Part shown: piece after piece, positions 34,035 through 41,307 of the stretch | Position numbering within the stretch: position 1 is the first letter of the stretch | How the letters are laid out: the number at the start of each line of letters is the position of its first letter | Position numbers and translations under genes: made by a program | Notes under the pieces: model-generated | Databases searched by the model: none | The model's input: the letters and a program-made list of their open reading frames with translations, nothing else | What the model was told of the DNA's origin: nothing | From: UMGS1889 sp964540575 | GTDB taxonomy: Bacteria > Bacillota > Clostridia > Oscillospirales > Ruminococcaceae | Direction of reading: 5' to 3' | DNA length: 64,000 nt | Assembly: GCA_964540575.1 (NCBI GenBank) | Contig: CAZINI010000011.1 | Location: 4,076-68,075 of the forward strand

Positions 34035-35789
34035 TCAGCCCTCGCTTTCGGAAGCTTCCGATCCATTATTCTGACCTCTGAGCTTAACGGTCATACCGTC
34101 CGATACCTTGCCTGTATTTTCAATGATGAGCATACCCTCGGTAAGTCCCTCGCCCGATACCTCAACCATTGAATCCGTTTCCAGACCCAAGGTCACGGGG
34201 ATAGTCTTAACGATATAATCATCGCCGCTCTTTTCGGCAGCATAGATAATATCTCCGCCGTCCTCGTCCTCGGCAAGCATATCGTATCTGACGGAGAAAA
34301 TGTCCTCTTTTTCCTCGGTGATGATGGACAGCTTTGCACTCATTCCGATAAGCAGCTGAGTATCTTCATCGGAAACGGAAACCTCAACGCCGTAGCTGCC
34401 GTTTTCAACGGTAGAACCGTCCGCTGCCTTCTGTGTAACGGGAGATACCTTTGTAACAACTCCGTCATACTCAATGTCGTTGCCCAACGCCGCCGATCTG
34501 ATGATAACGTCCTGTCCCTCCTCAATGCCGATAATGTCAAACTCCTTGACATCGGAGGTGACCTTCAGCTTGTTCATATCCTCGATAACGAAAAGCAGAC
34601 CGTTCGCATAAGAGCCTTCAACAGCATAAACCGCCGTAACAACGCCGTCTGTGGGTGCTGTAACGATAGCATCGTCAAGCTTCTTTGTCAGCTGATCCAT
34701 ACGGAACTCGTAACCGCTGTTTCCCGAAAGGACCCTTGCTTTTTCAGCATTTATCCGAAGCGTTTCAAGCTGATTTTCCACGCTTTTTACGGTGTAATTA
34801 TATGTATTTTCCGCAAGCTCAAGATTTTTCTTAGCCGCTGTAACAGCGTCCTCATATTCGGAGATCTGCAGTTCATTTCCGTTCTTGACATCGGAAACGC
34901 TGTTTTCCGAATTCTTAACGCTCTTTGTGCAGAGAGTAACATTCTTTTCCGCAAGAGAAACGGCGTCCTCCAAGCCCTTCATAAGCTTTTCCTTGGCATT
35001 GTCGTACTTTTCCTGAGCCTCGTCAAGCTTTTTCTTTGCTTCGGTAATGGAGATAGTCGTGTCCGTCTGTCCGCTGCCGTCTATGTCCTGATAGCTGTAT
35101 CTGTTGGCTTCAACAGCAGTATTATAGACCTTCTCAGCCGCCTTTACAGCTTCGTCCAAAGGCTCCAGCGAAGACAGATCGGGTTCGGCAAGAGCAGCCT
35201 TTGCATCTGCCAGATTTTTCTCGGCATATTCCAGATCTATCCTTGCAAGCTCCAAAGCAGATTCTGCAGAACGAAGCTGTGAATCCTTGTCGCTGTTTTT
35301 TATCCTGACAGCCTCATCATATTTTTCCTGTGCCTTTGCAAGGGAATCCTTTGCACTGTCGAGATTGTTCTGAGCATTGGTTATCTCACGGTTTTCGCCG
35401 TCGTTGTATTCCTTTAACGCATCGGCGTATGCTTGCTCGGCTTCTGTAACGGAATAGCCTGTAGATATGCCGTTTCTGTCTATCTCGTCCTGAAGCTGGA
35501 GTATCTGTTCATTGACCGATTCGGTGTTCAGGGACGCAAGAATATCTCCCTTTTTAACTGTGTCACCCACCTCAACATTGACCGTTTCGATCTTCAGCTC
35601 GGAAGCGGAATACACCTTTGAGGTATTCTTGCTCACTACCAGTCCCGAGGTGGAAATGGTGGATTTCAGCGTATCCTTTGAAAGCTCCGTAACATCAACG
35701 TAAACCGACTTGTCCCCGCCTGAGCAGCCTGCAAGCAGCATAGCCGCCGATAAAACCGAAACCGCAGTTAAAGCCTTTTTCTTTTTCAT
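34035..35789 (-). CDS. HlyD/MFP-type efflux adaptor lipoprotein
   Basis: 584 residues. The lipoprotein signal ends at LLAGC (Cys about 22). A lipoyl-like half (about 45-85, VEVGDTVKKGDILASLNTESVNEQ) is split by a very long coiled-coil hairpin (about 90-350), then a second lipoyl half (VTAPTDGVVTAVYAVEGSY) and beta-barrel and membrane-proximal domains. In Gram-positives such adaptors reach through the wall and work with MacB-type permeases. It is first gene of the three-gene operon. Start ATG with AAAGGAG. Confidence 0.92.
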   Translation of the reverse strand: MKKKKALTAVSVLSAAMLLAGCSGGDKSVYVDVTELSKDTLKSTISTSGLVVSKNTSKVYSASELKIETVNVEVGDTVKKGDILASLNTESVNEQILQLQDEIDRNGISTGYSVTEAEQAYADALKEYNDGENREITNAQNNLDSAKDSLAKAQEKYDEAVRIKNSDKDSQLRSAESALELARIDLEYAEKNLADAKAALAEPDLSSLEPLDEAVKAAEKVYNTAVEANRYSYQDIDGSGQTDTTISITEAKKKLDEAQEKYDNAKEKLMKGLEDAVSLAEKNVTLCTKSVKNSENSVSDVKNGNELQISEYEDAVTAAKKNLELAENTYNYTVKSVENQLETLRINAEKARVLSGNSGYEFRMDQLTKKLDDAIVTAPTDGVVTAVYAVEGSYANGLLFVIEDMNKLKVTSDVKEFDIIGIEEGQDVIIRSAALGNDIEYDGVVTKVSPVTQKAADGSTVENGSYGVEVSVSDEDTQLLIGMSAKLSIITEEKEDIFSVRYDMLAEDEDGGDIIYAAEKSGDDYIVKTIPVTLGLETDSMVEVSGEGLTEGMLIIENTGKVSDGMTVKLRGQNNGSEASESEG

Positions 35790-36111
35790 TTGAATTTCTC
35801 CTTTATGATGATTTGGATTGGTTATCTTGTGGGATCGTGTATATTATATCATCTATAATATAATTTGTCAATCAGCAATTTGCATAATAATAGCCGCCTG
35901 TTCGAACTGTACTATGTGACATAATACAGATATTGTGTTCAGCAGCAGTTTTTATCCGCATAATCTCATTATGAAATCATTATAATATCCTACTATAAGA
36001 AAATCCTTTAAAAAGTCTAAGAAAAACATAAAGATTTGCCGATGAGCGTTTCAAAATATTGATATATTTCCGCTGAATGCAAGTATAGTTTACCACATAT
36101 TTTGTAGAATG
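35790..36111. other. 322-bp control region of the exporter operon
   Basis: It holds a perfect sigma-A promoter near the adaptor gene, a 23-bp dyad over that promoter, and a second promoter-like pair at the LysR end. The rest is AT-rich with no ORF. Confidence 0.55.
35843..35871 (-). promoter_or_regulatory. Consensus sigma-A promoter of the exporter operon, overlapped by a dyad
   Basis: Minus strand TTGACA (35871-35866), 17-bp spacer, TATAAT (35848-35843). A perfect 9-bp inverted repeat with 5-bp centre (35840-35862) covers the -10 box and most of the spacer. This is a typical repressor-operator position. No repressor gene was identified nearby other than the LysR gene. Confidence 0.72.
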
Positions 36112-36115
36112 TCAA
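36087..36115 (-). promoter_or_regulatory. Second promoter-like pair at the LysR 3' end
   Basis: Minus strand TTGACA (36115-36110), 17-bp spacer, TAAACT (36092-36087). TGTGGTAAA-T/C-TATA is repeated directly at 36106-36126 and 36080-36096, and the first copy contains the LysR stop codon. It would add an approximately 290-nt leader to the exporter transcript. Confidence 0.4.
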
Positions 36116-37005
36116 TATAATTTACCACAAAAATTTCTTTTCACAAAATCACAAAACGCCCTCTGCTCGGCGGACAGCTCCCGTCCCCGACGGTAAACTA
36201 TCATATCGCAGAAGCTTGTATGCGGGTCCGAGATAGGTCTGCAAACCAAACCGCTGCCCTCAATTGAATCGCCGGATATGGGCGAGGTAACAAGAAAAGC
36301 GTTTTTCACGCTTTTCAGCAGCGAAACCGCCTGTCCGCCCGACACAACTATCATCGGACGGGACGAAATTATCCCCGACCGAACACCGCCGTCCCAGGAC
36401 GGCGAAGCTATCTCGGGACAGCCGCAGAGTGCATCTATCGGAACGGCATCCGTATTTGCAAGAGGATTTTCGCCGTTCAGCAGCAAACATGGTGAAAATG
36501 TCCCCACCGTTTCGGCGGACAGTCCCATTTCGTCTATCTCCCGAGGAAAACCGTTTTCAGATGCGGCAAATCGGACGATACCTATATCGGAATAGCCCTC
36601 TGAAACGTTTTTCAGCGTACTAAGACTGTCCGCTTCGGTAAATTCACAGCTGCAATCCCCCGCATAAGCGGCAAATTCACCGATAGCATCGGAAATATAT
36701 CCGCCGTATACATAGGACACAGCCAGCCGTTTTTTCACCGTTCCCGACGGCTTATATGCACTTTCCAGCTCGCTAAACTGTTCAAGGACAGTTTTCGCCT
36801 TGACTATGAATTCCCTGCCCTCCGCCGTCGGCTCAACGCCCTTGGTGGTTCGGCGGAAAATTTTTATCCCCAGCTCGTTTTCCAGCTCCCTAACCGCCTT
36901 GCTGAGATTGGGCTGCCCCATAAAAAGATTTGCAGCCGCCTTGGTGATAGAGCCGGTTTTTTCTATCTCCGCTATATATTTGATATGTGAAATATTCAAT
37001 GTCAT
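36112..37005 (-). CDS. LysR-family transcriptional regulator
   Basis: 297 residues. The N-terminal winged helix-turn-helix (about 1-60) includes IAEIEKTGSITKAAANLFMGQPNLSKAVRELENELG; it is followed by a linker helix and a two-lobed effector-binding domain (about 90-290). It is divergent from nfnAB, the classical LysR arrangement, and upstream of the exporter operon on the same strand, so either could be its target. Start ATG 37005 is next to AAGGAAG; a TTG two codons further in has better spacing. Confidence 0.9.
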   Translation of the reverse strand: MTLNISHIKYIAEIEKTGSITKAAANLFMGQPNLSKAVRELENELGIKIFRRTTKGVEPTAEGREFIVKAKTVLEQFSELESAYKPSGTVKKRLAVSYVYGGYISDAIGEFAAYAGDCSCEFTEADSLSTLKNVSEGYSDIGIVRFAASENGFPREIDEMGLSAETVGTFSPCLLLNGENPLANTDAVPIDALCGCPEIASPSWDGGVRSGIISSRPMIVVSGGQAVSLLKSVKNAFLVTSPISGDSIEGSGLVCRPISDPHTSFCDMIVYRRGRELSAEQRAFCDFVKRNFCGKLY

Positions 37006-37075
37006 CTTCCTTTTTCTTTTTAATAGTGTACACGCTAATATTCCAAATAGGAATATCTCATATATAAATTATACA

Positions 37076-37105
37076 TTACACAAAACCGTTTGTAAATGGT
37101 AAAAT
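37076..37105 (+). promoter_or_regulatory. Possible promoter of nfnAB
   Basis: TTACAC (37076-37081), 18-bp spacer, TAAAAT (37100-37105). It lies in the LysR/nfnA divergent region with a leader of about 120 nt. The weak -35 would suit activation by the LysR protein. Confidence 0.4.
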
Positions 37106-37233
37106 TATATTAACTGAAAATTCGACGTTTTCAACAAAGATTTCCACAATATTGGGTGTATATGCTTGCAATTTTCAGCATAATACTTCCGTTTGGAAAT
37201 GCATCGCAAAAAATTATGTAAAGGACTGAAAAT

Positions 37234-38070
37234 ATGTATAAGATCGTAAGAAAAAAAGAGCTTAATCCCACCGTTACCTTAATGGAGATCGAAGCTCCCA
37301 AGGTCGCAAAAAAAGCAGAACCGGGACAGTTTATCATTCTCAGGGTAGATGAAAACGGTGAAAGAATCCCTCTGACGGTCGCTGATTTTGACCGTGAAAA
37401 GGGTACTGTTACCATCATCTTCCAGATAGTAGGTGCAACCACCGAAAAGCTGAACCACAAGAACGAGGGCGAGTTCATTCAGGACTTCGTTGGTCCTCTC
37501 GGCGTTCCCTCTCATGTTGACGGACTGAAAAAGGTCGCTGTTGTGGGCGGCGGCGTTGGCTGTGCTATTGCATATCCTATCGCAAAGAAGCTCCACGCTA
37601 TGGGCTGTGAGGTACATTCCATCGTTGGATTCAGAAACAAGGATCTGGTTATACTTGAGGACGAATTCAAGGCATCCAGCGACATTCTCAAGATGATGAC
37701 CGACGACGGCTCCTACGGCGAAAAGGGTCTTGTAACAAACGCTCTCAAGGAGCTTATCGAAGCAGGAAATCAGTATGATGAAGTAATCGCTATCGGTCCG
37801 CTGATAATGATGAAATTCGTATGTGCCCTTACCAAGGAGTACGGCGTAAAGACTGTTGTTTCCATGAACCCCATAATGATCGACGGCACGGGAATGTGCG
37901 GCGGCTGCCGTCTTACCGTTGGCGGCGAAACTAAATTTGCCTGTGTAGACGGTCCCGATTTTGACGGACATCTTGTTGACTTTGACGAAGCTATGGCTCG
38001 TTCTTCTATGTACAAGCCCTTTGAACGTCAGCGTCACGAGGAAACCTGCAATCTTTTCAAGAATGCATAA
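37234..38070 (+). CDS. nfnA: NfnA: FAD/[2Fe-2S] subunit of NADH-dependent ferredoxin:NADP+ oxidoreductase
   Basis: 278 residues of the dihydroorotate-dehydrogenase electron-transfer/sulfide-dehydrogenase small-subunit type. An FAD-binding barrel comes first (PGQFIILRVDENGERIPLTVAD), then an NAD-binding Rossmann part (VAVVGGGVGCAIAYPIAKKL). A C-terminal Cys cluster CGGCRLTVGG..FACVDGP coordinates [2Fe-2S]. With the next gene it forms Nfn, which bifurcates electrons between NADPH, NAD+ and ferredoxin in anaerobes. AAAGGA precedes the ATG. The same pair is often misannotated as glutamate synthase subunits. Confidence 0.88.
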   Translation: MYKIVRKKELNPTVTLMEIEAPKVAKKAEPGQFIILRVDENGERIPLTVADFDREKGTVTIIFQIVGATTEKLNHKNEGEFIQDFVGPLGVPSHVDGLKKVAVVGGGVGCAIAYPIAKKLHAMGCEVHSIVGFRNKDLVILEDEFKASSDILKMMTDDGSYGEKGLVTNALKELIEAGNQYDEVIAIGPLIMMKFVCALTKEYGVKTVVSMNPIMIDGTGMCGGCRLTVGGETKFACVDGPDFDGHLVDFDEAMARSSMYKPFERQRHEETCNLFKNA

Positions 38071-38094
38071 TTTACTGTAAAGGAAGATCAGAAA

Positions 38095-39486
38095 ATGGCT
38101 AATATGTCACTTAAAAAGAATGAAATGCCCTCTCAGGCACCCGATGTCCGCAATAAAAACTTCAAGGAAGTAACTCTCGGCTACACCGCAGAACAGGCAG
38201 TGGACGAGGCAAACAGATGCCTTAACTGCAAGAACAAGCCCTGTGTCGGCGGCTGTCCCGTTGCTATTGATATTCCCGAATTTATCTCAAAGGTAAAGGA
38301 GTCGGATTTCGAGGGTGCATATCAGATAATCGCAAAGTCCAGCTCTCTCCCCGCTGTATGCGGACGTGTCTGCCCTCAGGAAACACAGTGCGAGTCCAAG
38401 TGCGTAAGAGGTATCAAGGGCGAACCTGTCGCTATCGGCAGACTGGAAAGATTTGTTTCCGACTGGCATAACGCAAATGTGAACGCTTCCCCCGAAGCAC
38501 CTGCTTCCAACGGTCACAAGGTGGCTGTTATCGGTGCAGGTCCCGCAGGTCTTACCTGTGCGGGAGATCTGGCTAAGATGGGCTACAAGGTAACTGTTTT
38601 CGAGGCTCTGCATCTTGCAGGCGGCGTTCTCGTATATGGTATTCCCGAATTCAGACTGCCCAAGGCTATTGTTCAGAAGGAAGTTGACAGCCTGAAGGCA
38701 ATGGGCGTTGACATTGAAACAAATATGGTCATCGGAAAGGTAGAAACGGTTGACGAGCTGTTTGAAGAAGGCTTCGAAGCTGTATTTATCGGCTCTGGTG
38801 CAGGTCTGCCCAGATTTATGGGCATTCCCGGCGAGTCCCTTAAGGGCGTTTATTCCGCAAACGAGTTCCTCACCCGTGTAAACCTGATGAAGGCTTACAA
38901 GGAGGATTCCGATACTCCTATCAAGAAGAATACAAACGTTGCGGTTGTCGGCGGCGGAAACGTTGCTATGGACGCTGCAAGAAGTGCTCTCCGTCTTGGT
39001 GCGGAAAAGGTATACATCGTTTACAGAAGAGGTATGGAAGAGCTTCCTGCCCGTAAGGAAGAGATCGAGCATGCAGAGGAAGAGGGCGTTATCTTCAAGA
39101 CTCTCACCAATCCCGTTGAGGTCCTCGGAGATGAAAACGGCTTCGTTAAGGGCATCAAGTGCGTTGAAATGGAGCTTGGCGAACCCGATGAGTCAGGCAG
39201 ACGCCGTCCCGTTGTTAAGCCAAATTCCGAGTTTGTTATTGACGTTGACTGCATGATAATGTCTATCGGAACATCTCCCAATCCCCTTATCAAGTCCACC
39301 ACCGAGGGACTTGACACCAACCGTCACGGCTGTATCATTGCCGACGAAGCAACAGGTGCGACCTCCAGAGAGGGCGTATTCGCTGGCGGCGACGCTGTTA
39401 CCGGTGCAGCTACCGTTATCCTCGCTATGGGTGCGGGCAAGGACGCTGCTAAGGCTATTGACGAGTACATCAAGTCCAAGAACTGA
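38095..39486 (+). CDS. nfnB: NfnB: large subunit of NADH-dependent ferredoxin:NADP+ oxidoreductase (GltD-like)
   Basis: 463 residues. An N-terminal ferredoxin-like domain binds two [4Fe-4S] clusters (CLNCKNKPCVGGCPV and CGRVCPQETQCESKCVRG). An FAD motif AVIGAGPAGLTCAGDLAKMG follows, then an NADPH motif VAVVGGGNVAMDAARSALRLG and a C-terminal FAD site GVFAGGDAVTGAATV. It lies 24 bp after nfnA. GltD is the alternative label, but no large glutamate synthase subunit is present and the NfnA partner decides the call. Confidence 0.88.
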   Translation: MANMSLKKNEMPSQAPDVRNKNFKEVTLGYTAEQAVDEANRCLNCKNKPCVGGCPVAIDIPEFISKVKESDFEGAYQIIAKSSSLPAVCGRVCPQETQCESKCVRGIKGEPVAIGRLERFVSDWHNANVNASPEAPASNGHKVAVIGAGPAGLTCAGDLAKMGYKVTVFEALHLAGGVLVYGIPEFRLPKAIVQKEVDSLKAMGVDIETNMVIGKVETVDELFEEGFEAVFIGSGAGLPRFMGIPGESLKGVYSANEFLTRVNLMKAYKEDSDTPIKKNTNVAVVGGGNVAMDAARSALRLGAEKVYIVYRRGMEELPARKEEIEHAEEEGVIFKTLTNPVEVLGDENGFVKGIKCVEMELGEPDESGRRRPVVKPNSEFVIDVDCMIMSIGTSPNPLIKSTTEGLDTNRHGCIIADEATGATSREGVFAGGDAVTGAATVILAMGAGKDAAKAIDEYIKSKN

Positions 39487-39510
39487 TTTTATATTATCCG
39501 CAAATAAAAC

Positions 39511-39540
39511 AACCGCCGTATGTTCGTTCATACGGCGGTT
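39511..39540 (+). terminator. Terminator of nfnAB
   Basis: Perfect 12-bp stem AACCGCCGTATG/CATACGGCGGTT with a 6-nt loop, followed by TTGTT, 24 bp after the nfnB stop. Confidence 0.85.
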
Positions 39541-39545
39541 TTGTT

Positions 39546-39648
39546 ATACTAAACACCATTTAAATCACGGAGAAGAAATCGGCGTAGAAATCTTGCGTAA
39601 ATGGATTTTTACGCCGAGAGATTCCCGTGATTAATGAGTGTTTAGTAT
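39546..39648. repeat. 103-bp imperfect palindrome (MITE-like element)
   Basis: Terminal 11-bp perfect inverted repeats ATACTAAACAC/GTGTTTAGTAT (39546-39556, 39638-39648), then inner paired blocks AATCACGG/CCGTGATT (39563-39570, 39625-39632) and TCGGCGTA/TACGCCGA (39579-39586, 39610-39617). It lies directly after a complete terminator, and its right end reaches the stop codon of the next minus-strand gene. The nested symmetric layout suggests a non-autonomous mobile repeat or REP-like element rather than a simple terminator. Confidence 0.6.
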
Positions 39649-40058
39649 TATTGCCATGTGGCAGTTGAATATGTAGGAATAACGTCGATAAGGTCGATAA
39701 TATTGCCCGCAAACAGAAGCAGCATCAGCACAAGAGTCGCTATACGGATTTTCCGCTCGGAAACTCCATGCATTGAATACCAAACCTCACTCAGCAGCAA
39801 ATTTAATACAGGCAGCGCATTTCCCACAATAGCCAGCACATTTCCAATAAAAATATTTTCTACCGAAATATAATACGGCGACCCCCAGATGCTCATAGGT
39901 GCACGAGCGATGGCTCCGGCTATCATTATGACCGCCGCAAGCACCGCAAGGATAATGAATATCACAACGCTGAAAATCTTTACCGTAATATCCTCACGAT
40001 TCAAAAGCTCCTCACGCCGAAGCTCCGTCAGCCTTTCATTAACGTCCTTTTTGTTCAC
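39648..40058 (-). CDS. Small three-helix membrane protein, unknown function
   Basis: 136 residues: a charged N-terminus (about 1-25), then hydrophobic segments at about 27-50, 70-90 and 105-125. There is no recognised motif. Its ATG overlaps the stop of the upstream SUKH-type gene by 4 bp, so the two are translated together. Its TAA lies in the end of a long palindromic repeat, which may have reshaped the C-terminus. Confidence 0.65.
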   Translation of the reverse strand: MNKKDVNERLTELRREELLNREDITVKIFSVVIFIILAVLAAVIMIAGAIARAPMSIWGSPYYISVENIFIGNVLAIVGNALPVLNLLLSEVWYSMHGVSERKIRIATLVLMLLLFAGNIIDLIDVIPTYSTATWQ

Positions 40059-40528
40059 AGTATTTCACCCCCCCTACCGTCAGCTATCATCTCAAAAAAT
40101 TCCCCAAGATCTTCCGCAAAAACGGTCACTTCTTCAAACTCAGGCTCCCTACCATTCACAATACGACCCGTGGAAAGCTCGATAGCATAGTAACAATAAT
40201 CCCCACTGATAATCATTACAATGGGAAAATATCCGTCCCACCAAGCGGAGATCTCGGCTCTTTCCTCCTCGTCCTCACAGGCGTCAAGGGAAATATTTTG
40301 GAATGTGTCCCACGCAAACATATCGGGGTCGGACTGGGTCAGATCTTCGTTGAGAATGAACCAACAGTCCTCTCCGCCGTTGGAAAGCTTTGAATATTCC
40401 CTAATGATACGCTTGTAATCCTCGGGGATATTTTTGTACTGTGACGGCAAATGCACCTCGCCGTTTCCCTTTTCGATTATCCAGCCGCTTTTTTCAGCAG
40501 CTTTTATGAATTTTTCAAATGCTTCCAT
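40055..40528 (-). CDS. SMI1/KNR4 (SUKH-1) family protein
   Basis: 157 residues. The LPSQYKNIPEDYKRIIREYSKLSNGG start and WWDGYFPIVMIISGDYCYYAIELSTGRIV core fit the SUKH-1 fold, and many members are immunity proteins against secreted toxins. No toxin gene adjoins it. The next gene (coupled by a 4-bp overlap) is a small membrane protein. The start is ATG 40528, because AGGAG lies 9 bp upstream; the longer frame enters the neighbouring SDR gene in antiphase. Confidence 0.78.
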   Translation of the reverse strand: MEAFEKFIKAAEKSGWIIEKGNGEVHLPSQYKNIPEDYKRIIREYSKLSNGGEDCWFILNEDLTQSDPDMFAWDTFQNISLDACEDEEERAEISAWWDGYFPIVMIISGDYCYYAIELSTGRIVNGREPEFEEVTVFAEDLGEFFEMIADGRGGEIL

Positions 40529-40542
40529 AATGTCAACTCCTA

Positions 40543-41307
40543 TTATATTGACGGCATAACACGACCGCCCGCCACGGGAATAAACGCACCCGTAGTAAAC
40601 GCCGCTAAATCGGACGAAAGAAACGCCGCCATATTCGCAATATCGGTGTCCGTCCCACGGTGACGGAGAGGAACGCTCTCGCAGTATTCGGGAGCGGGGT
40701 TCACGCCCCATTCACGCTCCTTGTCGGTTATGGTCCAACCCGGGGCTATCTGATTTACCGTGATATTGTGCGGTCCAACCTCCTTTGCCAGCACCCGCAC
40801 AATGCCGTCCAGACCCCTTTTTGCGGCAACATAAGCGGAAAATGTCGGCTCGGCGGCAATGGAGCATTCGGTGTTCATCACGACCATTCGACCGTAATTC
40901 TGATTGATAAGGTGCGGCACAAACGCCTTTGACATATACACCATCTGCATAACGCAGCTTTCAAACTGACTGTAATACGCCTTAATGTCCTGCTCCAGAA
41001 GCGGCTTTCTGTCGTACTGAATGACCGCATTTACAATGACAATATCGGGCATACCGAAGCTTTCCTCCACCTCGTCCCGCATTTTGTAAACGCTGCTTTC
41101 ATCGGTAATATCAGCCTGAAAAGCCTCGCATTTTCTGCCCTTGCTTCTCAGCTCGTCCACCAGAATATCCGCACTTTTCTTGTCGGAATTGTAATGCACC
41201 GCAACGTCCGCACCGCACTCCGCCAGCGTCCTGACAATGGTTCGTCCAAGTCCGCCGCTGCCGCCCGTGACGATAGCTTTTTTTCCCGTTAAATCTATCT
41301 TCATCAT
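40543..41307 (-). CDS. SDR-family oxidoreductase
   Basis: 254 residues, classical short-chain dehydrogenase. The cofactor motif TGGSGGLG is near residue 14, NAVIQ corresponds to the NNAG position, and the catalytic YVAAK (Tyr-x3-Lys) follows an upstream FS. It resembles FabG and 3-oxoacyl reductases, but the substrate is open. ATG 41307 overlaps the stop of the ABC-F gene (ATGA) with AGGAG 8 bp upstream, so it is part of that transcript. Confidence 0.88.
   Translation of the reverse strand: MMKIDLTGKKAIVTGGSGGLGRTIVRTLAECGADVAVHYNSDKKSADILVDELRSKGRKCEAFQADITDESSVYKMRDEVEESFGMPDIVIVNAVIQYDRKPLLEQDIKAYYSQFESCVMQMVYMSKAFVPHLINQNYGRMVVMNTECSIAAEPTFSAYVAAKRGLDGIVRVLAKEVGPHNITVNQIAPGWTITDKEREWGVNPAPEYCESVPLRHRGTDTDIANMAAFLSSDLAAFTTGAFIPVAGGRVMPSI

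Noticed and set aside
38095..39486. Glutamate synthase small subunit (gltD) annotation
   Set aside because: No large GltB subunit is present, and the partner gene is the FAD/[2Fe-2S] NfnA type, so NfnB is the better call.
40529..40711. N-terminal extension of the SUKH-1 gene to 218 codons
   Set aside because: The extra 61 residues are read from the SDR gene in another frame; ATG 40528 has its own AGGAG.
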